Source: Hoplostethus atlanticus (Eukaryota; Chordata; Actinopteri; Trachichthyiformes; Trachichthyidae). Taken from it: a stretch of 64,000 nucleotides of DNA. A model generated the notes under the pieces. The model was not told where the DNA came from. It was given only the letters and a program-made list of their open reading frames with translations, and did not search any database. Below are positions 36,318-47,745 of the stretch, one piece after another. Every line of letters begins with the position of its first letter. The stretch's first letter is position 1. The DNA lies in the NCBI GenBank assembly GCA_034670405.1, contig JAXDDX010000018.1, forward strand, positions 2,046,501 through 2,110,500, read 5' to 3'. Both the position numbers and the translations under genes were made by a program.

Positions 36318-37514
36318 TAACTTTCACTGAGAGATCAATACAAGAAGTAGATGCCTCTCCAGGCCTTCTTCAGCAAGCACCCCACCTGATGCCCCCAACG
36401 CACGCACAGTTGCATTTTAACCAACTTCATGTTATGACTTTGATCCTGAGAGAAACAACTCAAGCAGCAGTTAGGAGCGGAGAGAGAGCTGCTCCCTCCA
36501 AACACCAGACAGGTGAACAGAGGGAGCAGTGGGCCATCTGGACTGTCATGGCAGCTTCATAATATGGCCTATCATTAACCCCTTTGGTAAAATAACAACC
36601 AGACACACCATGAGCTCCATGCATACAAATGTCCAGGTTAAGATGACTAGATGATCTCTAAATGCATGGCCAAAAAGTGATGTAGGTCTGAATGCTTTTG
36701 CTGATCCTTTGAAATTCAAATCCAATCCAAATTCAGGGATCCAAATTGTTTTTTCCACTTTAAAAATCCACAGCAACTTAATACATAAGTATGTTTATGT
36801 ATACTTCAATGTTCACAAATATATACACATATATAATATGTAAGTGAACCTTTTATGGTACCAAAATATATTTTGTTGTTTGTTGTTTTTGTCTATCACA
36901 CACAATGTCTATCCTTGTATAAAGAACTCAGTGATCCAATTTGAGAGTGAAAATGTGTCTTTATTCCAGTGAATCAGTACATAACTAAAGCCCAAAACTG
37001 CAATACAATTTGGGGTGTTAAAGAATTTGAATTTCTGATAGTCTGAACAGAACTTTATTTCCATGGAAAACATGTTTAAGAAAGTGGTTCAACTCAATAA
37101 CGGACAAGAGCTGTGTACACATGGCATACTTGTATATACAGTATGTTCCCTTGAAGTAGAAGTCACTTGTATTTTATGGCAAGTTGCCTTCTCACCCTTC
37201 ATTAGTCCCTATAATTACTCAGTGCTGTAGCCCATCTCATAAATTCTGCACAGTGCTGAACAAAGTGAGTTGCACAGGCTTTCAGTTTAACACTTCACTT
37301 TAATTGCTCATATTAAGGTCCACTTCTAGCATAAATTTCAAAACTACTTTTGGGTCTACATACAATTAGTGAGTATTCTCACACTGTAAATCATTATCTT
37401 GGCTTAGGCCACTGTTCTCTCCACAGACACAGTGCACATTGAGTCATAAATACCAAACCTCGTCTTCTGTGGGAGGAAACAATCATTTCTATTTGAATTT
37501 CACTGTTACTATAC

Positions 37515-37547
37515 TATGTAACTATACTATACTATACTATACTATAC
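37515..37547. repeat. (ACTAT)n pentanucleotide repeat
   Basis: Five to six ACTAT units, with diverged copies (ACTATGTA, ACACTGTA) on both sides. Confidence 0.9.
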
Positions 37548-38187
37548 ACTGTAACTATATTATAGCATTCAATGAAAAAATGTGTCCTACAGAATTTGTA
37601 GTTTTATTAAATAAGGTAATTGCAAACTAGGGAATGCCAGTCAAAAGTGAGTTTTTAAGTTGTTTTTTATTTTTATAAAAGCTAGACAGGATTAGAAATT
37701 TTAGCTGAATAAAATTAAACATAGCAACAATATTAGTCTTTAGATATATTTAGTGCAATTTTATTTGTAAGAAAATGCTTTTATTTTGTTTCTGTAGATA
37801 CTAGACAACAACAATGGACATTGTTGATATACTGACAGCAAAATGATTGTTATTGCTCCATTTTTATTTACCCCAAATCATGCTGTGTAGCCTGAATAGT
37901 GAACATGTGAAACCACTCACATGAAGTACGGCAAAGCAAGGAGAGAAGTTGAAATGTGAAACTTGACTTATTTATTTATTCATTTATATTTGCTGCTCAA
38001 TAATAATATAAGAAATTAGGCAGGGCAAGCACTCAAAAATACTCCAACTCTTAGTACCTTCCCTCCCCATTTACCTACTTAATGGCCAGATTGAAATAAA
38101 GAAAGAAATTTGGATAAAGCATTCATCTTTACAGCATTTATTCTGGCTGATAAAGAGAGAGAAAACCACACCATCTCTGCAAGTACA

Positions 38188-38680
38188 AGGCAATTTTATT
38201 ATGCCTTCAGGGAAATTCTGTCAACCAAGTGTGATAAAAACAGGACACTGCAGATACTACAATAATATAGCAATTTACATTCACCCCCACTCACTCAAAT
38301 GTCACCCACACACTCATCAATGCATGCCCTCAGCACACACGACACACATGCACATACACTACACACACACATGCTCATACACCTATAAGTACAATAGGAC
38401 TTATAGTACACTTACCGTACTTATATAGTTAAAATATTAAAGATTACAAAAAAACATCCTAAGACCTACATACATAAAACTGGATAATATTAAATGTTTA
38501 CAGACAAAGAAACTCAAATAAACACAAAACACTTGAGCTATAATATCTAACTGCCAAGGGAATAAATTATTTCCTATATTTGGTTGTTATGAGCAACACA
38601 AGTTCAGTCTGGAAATTCTAGCAGTCCATTGGTCCATCAGGCAGAATGTTTACTGTAGACAACCAATCACACACACTCTC
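38188..38680. repeat. Candidate dispersed retroposon fragment
   Basis: CAAGGCAATTTTATTATGCC, then AGGGAAATTCTGTCAACC, a CA-rich middle and TGCCAAGGGAATAAATTATTTCC resemble, in order, pieces of a common teleost interspersed repeat. The match is by recall and is diverged. Confidence 0.3.
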
Positions 38681-41600
38681 CCCAAATTAGGCAGACTATT
38701 TAACTGTGTTGGTACTAACACGGTCTGTTGCTCACTTCATGCAATCTGATGCTGCGTTGCAGCATGCTATAAAGCTTCTGCTGCTTTTGCTCTCCCACCA
38801 CTACCACAGTGACCACATGTTTAAATCTGCTTTTATGTACTGTAGGGGGATTTATGTTCTCCCTGATTGGTAGCATATGCTCACAGTGTACAGGGAGTAT
38901 ATAAAAGCAAAACTATTCATTGCCAAAAGCAAATGTTGAATTGCAATGTCATCTTGTCAAAATGAATTGTTTAAACTGAAAAAGTGAGATGTCCTGAGTG
39001 AAGCCTTTTCTCACTACACTGCCTTTAGCCAAATTTTAAGCCTGGTTTTGCCACGCTGGTGGATTTTAATATTGGGCTGAGTCTTTGTTGGCTCAGCAAA
39101 GATGAGGGAGTCAGTCCCAACATAACATAACCCAACATAAGGACAAAATCTGTTTGATTTCCAAGATTTGAAGGTGGACAAATCTAGATCAACTCTTGTG
39201 TGAGATAAACAATGACACAAATCTCTGACAGATACTGGCAATAGCCAATGAGAGCTTGAACATAAACACATAAACACAAACAGGAACTGAGCAAGTCGCT
39301 GTCAATCCATGTTTGGTGTTGTACTATCTCGTGGTAATGTGAGTGCTTTGTGCGATTTGAGTGTTATGGAGTTCTGTTGGCGAACCCCATCAGAGACAAT
39401 TTCTGCAGTATGTAGAGCTCCTCATTGTCAAATTTCTGATCCCTATCCCTAGCTCATTTTCCAGTCTGTGCTCCCGTACAACAGAGAGAATAGAAAACTG
39501 CTAAAGTCTGTCATATAGTATGAAAGGCTTTCGTTTTCAGTCTATTAAGAAAAGTTGTACAGTCTGCAGGCGGCGTTAGATATCAGTCACACAAATCAAG
39601 TTATTCACTGTAGCCTTCATAGCAGTCAAAGAACGTTGACTGCTAGTTCTTATGTCCTATGTTCTCTGTTTTGAATCTACACAGCAAGGTTTCATCATTG
39701 GCAGATTTTACCTTGCCTTTAGAGTTTATCTCATCTCTCAAAAGGCAGAACAAAATGACTCTTCTTAGTCATTTTCATGATACTAAGCAAATTCTCAGAA
39801 GCAAGATGTATTCCTTTGAAATTGATCATTTAAAATCTATTGGCTGGGTGGGAAAATGAAACCAACCAGTAGCCAAATGCTGGTATGTTGACTGGTAGTT
39901 TTCTATACTGTACAGGGTACTAAGTATTTTAGTGTGTTTCAAGGCTGTTATCTTCTTTCTACAATGAATTTGGTTGGTACCACCATGGTGGAAGGTGAAC
40001 AAAAGAAGCTAATTTGCTGCCATGTCCACAGGGCAACACTGGAATAGCGAGGCGTGAAAAGTGGAATTTTGTGGCTAGCTCTGAGCATGATCTTAGAAGA
40101 GGACCCGTGGTTCCTGTGTCAAGTGCAATGCTTAGCAATTTACCTCAGGCAGGTACGGGCTCACATATAACAATGCTATGCAGGGACACTTGGCAGGATA
40201 TTGGCCACAGCATTAAGTGAAAACAGACTGCGGCACTGTGAAATGGAGGATGCATCTGGATGGGTCAAGTTTCCTCGGTTGATTATAGGGCTGGAATGAA
40301 TGGAAATACCTGTGTTATACTGTAGCAAGTTCAAATTGCTTGAAAATTAATACTGTTATATTTTGTAATATTCCTTATTCCTTTTTTACAAACTATTTCA
40401 AAAGAAAGGAGGTATAACTCCAAATTGTGTGCTAATACTTTGTGAAGCTGTGTGCACTATACGCAATACACAATGAAATGGTGAAATGAACACCTGGACA
40501 GCCGGTGTGTGTGTGTGTGTGTGTGGGCTGCTCATATTTGAAGAATAATAACATTGAAACAGTGTGCTTATGGATGGATAATATCTCTGGATGGGTTGGT
40601 GGGTTTCCCAGGGGATGTCTGGCTAAGTACAGTAAGAGTGGTCAGGGGGATTGCCTTCTTTCTTGAGACTCAAAGCCTCTGTACTGTCTCTAACAATTGG
40701 CAAACAAAAGGCTACTCAGGCTTTTCCTGGAACAGAATAGGGAATTTATTTTTAAAAGGTAAGCTGGCCTGTCACATAAACGTACACCACTATCTGTGGC
40801 TATTAGGGTAGCTCAAGTGTGGGTTTATCATATAATCCACTCCTGCCTGGTTGTTTGTACGGTTATACTGAAATTAAAATCAGTGGGTGCCAAACATTGC
40901 AGATGACCCGGTTGGTTTGCTTTCCTTGCAGTTTTGCTCGCTAATTTCTGTGCCTTGGCCTCCCTCACGCTTCCTGGTAATGAGAAAATGTGGTGTTGTC
41001 TTTGTTTACTGAGCCAGTCTGTCTGGCTGCAGCTCTTCACATTGTTTGAATACAAACAGGAGCAAAATTATTCGCTCACTTGGAGTGTTTCTACAAAGTT
41101 ACATGAGAGCGTAGCCATAGGGCAACCTAGAGCTCTGTTCACAATATATGTAACACAAACACACGTGCTCATTGGCAAATGTGCACAAATATGAAGTGCT
41201 GTAATCACAGACTGGGCAAATCTTAAAAATCTAGAGGATCCCTACAATGTGTGAGATGTGTGAGATGATAGTATGGAGATCAAACAGTGGACAAATAACA
41301 GTTTTATCTGTAACCCACCATTCATTTGAAAAATTGTACACTGATTTGTATCATTATTATTACATAGTAATGAAAATTAAAGCATTTATTCACAGATGTT
41401 TTTACATATTTTCAAATTGATTTGAAAGGCAGCTTACAGAAGAAAATCACTCTGCATTTATCTGTCCAATGTGTTTTAACAGTGTTCCTTTTCCATCCAT
41501 GTCAGACAAAGTGTTTGAGATGAGTCAGTTTAAAGTCATATCAGATCTCCTTAGATAAGCCAAGCTGACATTTATCCCCATCACACATCACACTGTAAAC

Positions 41601-42419
41601 TATAGCTGAGTGAAAGTGCGATGTGCGGAGCGTAGTGCTATTACACAGGCAGACACCCACCGCATCATTTATCCTGCCCATAAATCAGCCCTCTGCTCTA
41701 CTGCACTACCTGCTGCTCTTGTCCCAGCGGATCTCACTGACATATCATTATATCTCATATACCTTCACCAAAATAACCTCTAGTGAGCCTAAGAGCTCAG
41801 GACTTGTGAGGAGGAAAACTTGTTCTGTCTGTCTGTCTACTGGTATGATGCTTTGCATTGTGGGTTTTGAGGTAAGGGGCATATGTTTCATAGCAAACAA
41901 TTATGATCTACCCTTTTGTTGTTTTACTCCCTACTATTTTGTCTCTGTCTGATACTTTGGAGAAGTAATGTTTAGGGTTCGTATAACCAACCATCTCTTC
42001 ATAACAAATCTAAGCTTGGGGCTTGTGTCTGTGATACATCACCACAGGTGAGAGTGTCTGCAAAATGAGGATGTACTGTAGTAATGAGGATAATTGGAGG
42101 GCTGAGCTGACACTGGGACTGCATCAAGCTCCAGATTTTCTTTGCTGTTCAACTAAAACAATGTCTTAATTTCAACTCCCCACCCCCACAGCTCACTTAT
42201 GCCCAGGCTCTAAAATACAAATTCAGTTAGTGAACCCTACAGAGGGTGGTCTTTGTTTAATATATAACAGAGGAATAACCTTATAAAATCCTTATCTGAA
42301 CCTCAAATCCTAATGAAGATATCCCCAAATAAGGAACATGCACAAATAAATGATATATATAAACTGGGTTATTTAACAAAAACTGTACCAGTGTGCAAAA
42401 ATATGTAAACACCTTCAAT

Positions 42420-42760
42420 CAATAACTTCAGTCGCTGGCATGTTCCTGCCACTCCTCCTTACAGAACTCGGCCAACTCAGTGAAGTTTGAGGGTTGTCTC
42501 ACATCAACAGCTGCTTCAGGTTAAGTCAGGACTTGGCCAATCCAAAACACTAAACTTCTTCTTCCTGAGTCATTCTTTGGTAGATTTGCTTGAACACTTA
42601 GGATCAACGTTTTGTTGAACAGCCAGTTTCGGCCCAGTTTTTGCTCTCAGACTGACGGCCTGACATTCTGTTCATGAATTCTCGGGTATCCCTTAATGTT
42701 GTCGAGTTGTCCGGGTCCAGAGGAAGAAAAGCAACCCCAGACTATGACACTGGCAGTTCT
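42420..42760 (-). pseudogene. Decayed Tc1-like transposase, C-terminal half
   Basis: Tc1-family transposases cut and paste DNA with a DDE/D catalytic triad. Minus-strand frames carry, in family order: VIVWGCFSSSGPGQLDNI (about 42748 down), HEQNVRPSV and a stop, then in another frame DPKCSSKSTKE, a stop, KKKFSVLDWPSPDL and finally PSNFTELAEFCKEEW. These correspond to the WGCFS, NDPKH, WP-SPDLNP and C-terminal CKEEW regions. There are several stops and frame changes. The helix-turn-helix half expected towards 42760-42940 is missing, so this is an internally deleted dead copy. A solo LTR adjoins it at 42940. Confidence 0.88.
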
Positions 42761-42879
42761 GGGTTGTCGCCATCTGAACTTTGATTGGTTAACTCCAATT
42801 ATTTGCCCAGCTGATTCTATTTATAGATCCTGTATTTCAGTTAAGAAAAGGCTCATTTTGATTGAATAAGGATTGTATG

Positions 42880-42939
42880 GTAAAAATCCAAAATCTCTAA
42901 AATTGCACAAAGGGTTCAGAAACTTTCAATCGTGACCAT
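42880..42939. repeat. Probable right terminal repeat of the Tc1-like copy
   Basis: The segment ends AGGGTTCAGAAACTTTCAAT then CGTGACC. Read inwards from the element end this is GGTCACGATTGAAAGTTTCTG, typical of Tc1/mariner termini. It is cut by the LTR: bridging 42939 to the sequence after 43217 restores CGTGACCGTATATA, placing the element end next to a TA. Confidence 0.55.
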
Positions 42940-43217
42940 TGTGGCAGACTGGAAGTGGGGGTTGTGGTTGAGGCGTGGGCTGGATGCAGGAGAGAATCAA
43001 GCTGGTGGGCTGGTTCTCCCTGCATCCGGTACCAACGGACCTGTGGCCAATTAAGGCTGTTTGTCCCACTGCAGCTGGGAGGGAACCAGTCAGCGTCAGT
43101 TGAGACCTGGTTGTTTTATGTTGTGTATCAAATAAAACGGCGTGCCAGCCAGTTAACTCACCGCACCGTGCCTGTGTCTCTGTCTGAGGCGACCCCAGGA
43201 GTAGCAAGTCCGCTACA
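42940..43217 (+). mobile_element. 278-bp solo LTR
   Basis: Begins TGTGGCAGAC and ends GTCCGCTACA; the end reverse-complements to TGTAGCGGAC, giving the TG...CA termini of an LTR with an 8-of-10 inverted terminal match. It is flanked by ACCAT (42935-42939) and ACCGT (43218-43222), a 5-bp target duplication with one change. AATAAA at 43131-43136 lies 81 bp from the right end and fits a polyadenylation signal. No primer-binding site, gag or pol follows, so it is a solo LTR left by recombination. The 5-bp duplication fits Ty3/Gypsy-like or related retrotransposons. Confidence 0.82.
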
Positions 43218-44350
43218 ACCGTATATATTGAAAACTGGACAGCATCTTCTCTGACCTAGCTGCAATGGGTAGATTTCACTTGGAGTCCTGCAGCACACAG
43301 TGGGGGCAATCCCACATACTTTAGAGCCCCATTCTTTCCTTGACCAAATTCCCTATCCTGGTCAATATGGTTGTCTTAGGCACCAAGCTCAGCCAGATTA
43401 AGAGCAACAATGCCGTGGTGCAGAAGTCGACTCAAGGTTGTGTTGGTGGCGATCTTCCCACCAAGCTGACGTACAGGAAGCGATACATGTGAATAGCCGA
43501 GGAAGGCGATACAAGACCACAACAAAAGGATAGCATTAAACATGGGTAAAGATGAGCGAGGGCGAGATCTACTGAATGGACATGACTCTGAAGAACAGGA
43601 GCTGGAAGGGGTTATGTCTGTGGGGGATTACACATGCTGCTAATCAGGCAAGTAGAGGGGCTGAGCAATGCCTGGGTCCCCTAGCAGCAAGGCGTTGAAT
43701 CAAGGCTCTGTGGAGAAAGGCAGGAAGGCAGTGCAGCACCACTCAGGCCTGTCTGGAGCAGACACGCTGTGTACTTCGCCAGCACTCAACTTCTGATTCA
43801 AGTGACAGTGCCACAGAGAGAGAGAGAGAGTAGAAAGGTGATGAAGCAGTAGAGAGGGTAAGAGACTGTCAGCACTAGAGAGAAAGAGAGATACAGAGGT
43901 AATAACGTACAAGGACCAATTTATTCTCCAAACTGTGAAAGCTAAAATGAACAAAAATAAATAGAGTTAACGTCGACTAATATGTGGAAAGGTCTGAAAA
44001 AAAAAAAAAAACATTTTAATGGGATCTTGACACCAAAGTTAAAAAAATAATTCAGCATAACAAGAAGTTAAATGCTTTTTATCTTTCCCACAACTCGCTT
44101 TCACGTGTACTCGCTCCTCTCTGCCTCCCTCTGCCTTCCCATGCCTCCCCCATTATTTCTTCACTCTCCCTCGCTCGCTGTGTCTCTTCCTGTCTCCACT
44201 TTGAAGAGCCACGGTGTGTTTGTTTGAGAGGCTCTTGCATCACGCCTGTTTGTTTAAGCTGCAGATGACACTGGAGACAAAGCTGGCCTGTCTCTGTAGA
44301 CTGCCCAGCTATCGCCTGCAGTTGCCAACAACAGAGGTCTCCCTCTACCT

Positions 44351-44397
44351 CTCTCTCTCTCTCTCTCCTTCAGTCTCTCTCTACCTCTCTCTCTACT
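44351..44397. repeat. (CT)n microsatellite, interrupted
   Basis: Two CT tracts separated by CCTTCAG and CTAC. Confidence 0.9.
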
Positions 44398-46107
44398 CAA
44401 CAAGAGAAATACAGAACATTGAGCCTTGGTAAGAATTCCTACAAGCACAGCAGAGTGCTAAATACCCCCAGAGCACCTCGGCTTGGTCCCATGGATAATA
44501 TGAGGTAAAAACACAATCCCATCCAATTTACCAGGAGCAGAGGAACCCTGGCTAGTTAAACTTCAACTTATCACGACAACACCCGGCAATAACAGACCAG
44601 TTCAATATCAAGGCAATGATTTCTAGGCAGTGTATTAGTATCTATAAATAAAGTATGGGCTGAAGTATGGACCGCAGCCACAGTTCTTGCAAGCACCTTG
44701 AGATCCGCACTTAACTGCGATAAGCAATAGAAGTGGAATTTATTTACCACGGCATTATAAAAGAAAATGCCTAGCACTCTGATTTCACACTCACAATAGG
44801 TTATGGATCAAAGCCCTGCTATCAGCATTCAACATTATTCTCTCAAATAGACCTTTTGGGAGGAAGCACACCGTAACCTCTGCAGTGCGTGTTATTTTTT
44901 CATAAACATAGCACATAAGCGAAATCCAACACAAAAATATACTCACACACACACACACACACTCTCACAAACATTCATAAACACAAATGGATTGAATAAG
45001 GCATCCCTTTATTGACAGGTCTTGAAGCAAAGACAGTGGCAAACAACTGTTGTCAAATGTCCAATACAACTAGGTATGAGGGACACGTCTCACTGCAAAA
45101 CTGTTGCCCTAAAATCAAAACTGATTCCCGCTGTGTCAACTGTTTTGATCTTTCAGTACTCAGTACGCTTTCGTACATTGCATGATTTGATTAATGAACA
45201 CACTTGAGAAAGGTGAAGAATCGTTTGCAGGGAAAACACTGCATGCTACACTTTATAAGTAACAGGGCTTTTGAAAACAGGACTTCAATAAAAAGAAAGA
45301 GATTTTCTGCTTTTATTGATTTATTTTACAGTTTCACCATCCCTTCTTCTTTCCTTCTTTCTACTTCTCGCTGTGCATGCCCCTCAGCCTTTTGTTTACC
45401 TGACAAGAGTGGAATTGAGGTTGGATGTATACCCCTGAGGGCCTCTCTTTCTTCATAGCTCAGGTGAAATTTCTCCAAATATTTTGTCATTTGCCTCTAC
45501 TGATGAACAAATTCAGTGAAAACCAAGGAGGCCTTTTTTCATTTGGGCTGCAGCAGCACAGCTCTTATGTAGCGGTGAGCTACACTGTGGATCGAGTAAA
45601 ATCTATTGCCTTCACTTATTTTAAGATATCATACATCAGTTCTAAGTGTGTGTCCATCAGTTTTTGAAGGAAGGGGCTTGCTGACAGCAGATAATCGATT
45701 TGCAACATTTACATCCAAAATGCAATACATTTTTCCTCATTTTTTTTCCCCATAATGAATATATATTTTTTCTAGTCAAGGAAACTCTGCATCAATAGCA
45801 GAGTACCACACACAGACACACACAAACACACAAGAACTTGCTCTCTACCATCCTCCATCCGCCACCTCAATCATAACACTTGATTAAAACAGTGGAAACA
45901 TTACCTTCATACATCAAGTCAAGGACTACTCCCTGTTGCCTTCTCTTTCTCCTCTCCAGCTCTCCACTCCCTGCCACTCCTCTTGTGGGGGCTCTCCCAC
46001 AAAGGAGTCAGTCCATTCAGACACCAGACTTCATTAGCAAAGCTTATTCCATGTCGAGACGGACAAAACCACACACACTGCACTGGAAGAGGTCTGCTTT
46101 AATGGCA

Positions 46108-46142
46108 CAATCGTATTAACAGTAACAAAATCGTATTAACAT
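46108..46142. repeat. Short direct repeat
   Basis: AATCGTATTAACA occurs twice, at 46109-46121 and 46128-46140, separated by GTAACA. It is a small local duplication. Confidence 0.8.
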
Positions 46143-47685
46143 AAATAAAACATTGATGAATTCAAACGCCTGTTGCCTCCCCCCCCCCCAATCGCTAAGT
46201 GCCTTGAAACTGTGAGGACGAAGGAAAAAATACTCTGCGGGGAAAGTGTGGTATGTGGTTTTGATTGCACCAATCTTGTTATCACTTCAGGCACAGGCGG
46301 TAAAGACAGTTAGACAGCCCCAACTCAGTGCCACCTGGGGTCCACAGACTCTGGCAGCCGGTCCCCTCCTCCTCCACCTCCCCCTCAAAGCTGTGGTGAA
46401 AGAACCATACCCATCTTCTTCTCACGTCCTTCCTCTCCTCCTCATCTCTCACGAGGGGCCTCCTCCATCTGTCAGCCTGAGGGAGAGGATACCTGCAACC
46501 ACAGGCTTGTAACATGGCAACCGTGTCAAAAGGCCTTCATGCCTGTTGCACTGCAGGGTGCTGGCATTTACTTCCCCCGTCCACCCCCAGCTTCATCCCC
46601 AAGGCCCCTAGCCCCACCCTGGGGCTTGAAAGAAATCCACTGTCCCTGCTTTCTCAGCTGCCTCCCTCTTCCCTAGCGAGAAAAAAAAAGTATTTCACAA
46701 AACAGAGAAAGAGAACTTCCTGTCTTTTTGTTCAGTGTGTAGGCCAAAGGTGCTGCTTACTGCACTCCGCTGCCTGATTGCTGCTTCGATACCCACAGAC
46801 ACTTTGAGGGAGAGAAAAGTAAGCCACTTAGATTTGCTCCTTATTAATTTGGCAGGCAAATGTACAAAAAGAAAATAAGATGCTGCCAGTCATGCATTGA
46901 GATTAGATCTAATTAGTAGGGAGTGTCTCTCTGAAGTGTCACGGTCGATGTGTTTTAAACAAAATCCAGCCTTCTCCTTCCCTGTCTCTCCACAGCAGGG
47001 CAAGTGGTGGACATGGACATGGCATTTTCCGACTCCGAGACATTCTCAGTGGATTTTAACAACAAAATATAACTGTTGTCTATTTTTCACGTCTATCTGT
47101 TCTGTATATACTCAAGGAGGAAGCCGGCGCACCTGAACCAGCTTCCACCAGCTGCTTCTTGCCGCACAGTATGTGGTCAAAATTTGCAACATCTTGAGGC
47201 CATTCATGCAAGGTTTGAGCTTTTTGCAATCATATTCAAGGCAAAATGATGCACCCATTATAAATCTTTACATTTACACACATTGACCTTATCGATGATG
47301 CTGATGAGTTGTTGCAGCCCTAGTGGAAGCACACCTGTTCAGGAAAGGCAGTATTATGATGTACAGTAATCTTTTGATGATTTACACTTTTCCTGCTTAG
47401 CACCAGAGCTCTCCTCGTCCTTCCTACAGAGGATTCCTCCACTGCGCAGTATAGCAGGAGTGCCTTCAAAGGGAGGGAGAGGTGTCGTCGTTATAGCCTG
47501 GCTTTGAGGAGGTGCTTCCCTCACCATCTTGTCAGGTTCTCGGTGACAGAGAGGAGAAGGACTTGCCCAGAGTGAAGGAGCCAGTGGCAAGCTCATCGAT
47601 CAAACACTGGGAAATGTCAGACGCCTAGTACAGGGCTGAGTTTTTATGTAACCCCTCACTCCTCCTGCTGCTACACCCCACAGGC

Positions 47686-47745
47686 CACTGCTATAAATAA
47701 GAATGCATTCTTTGTCAACTTGTCCGGTTAAATAAGGGTTAAACG
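47686..47745 (+). mobile_element. Retroposon 3' tail
   Basis: CTATAAATAAGAATGCATTC, TTTGTCAACTTGTCCGG and TTAAATAAGGGTTAAA parallel a very common teleost LINE/SINE tail (GTAAATAAGAATTTGTTCT...ACTTGCCTGG...TTAAATAAAGGTTAAA). The upstream body is not resolvable. Confidence 0.65.

Larger units (their letters stand above)
36330..42370. other. Intronic sequence, AT-rich
   Basis: No gene recognised. It includes AT-rich stretches (36770-38150), a CTATA tandem repeat and a candidate dispersed repeat at 38188-38680, both listed separately, and a short (GT)11 at 40504-40526. Confidence 0.4.
43223..47680. other. Intronic sequence, nothing recognised
   Basis: Short GA and CT tracts (43816-43830, 44351-44397), a 10-unit CA tract near 44943 and a C11 run near 46180. 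No gene or assignable transposon. Confidence 0.4.

Noticed and set aside
39014-39277. Minus-strand PTKTQPNIK resembling the PRRAQPK linker exon
   Set aside because: The match is three residues in a frame without musashi residues around it, and no splice sites fit.
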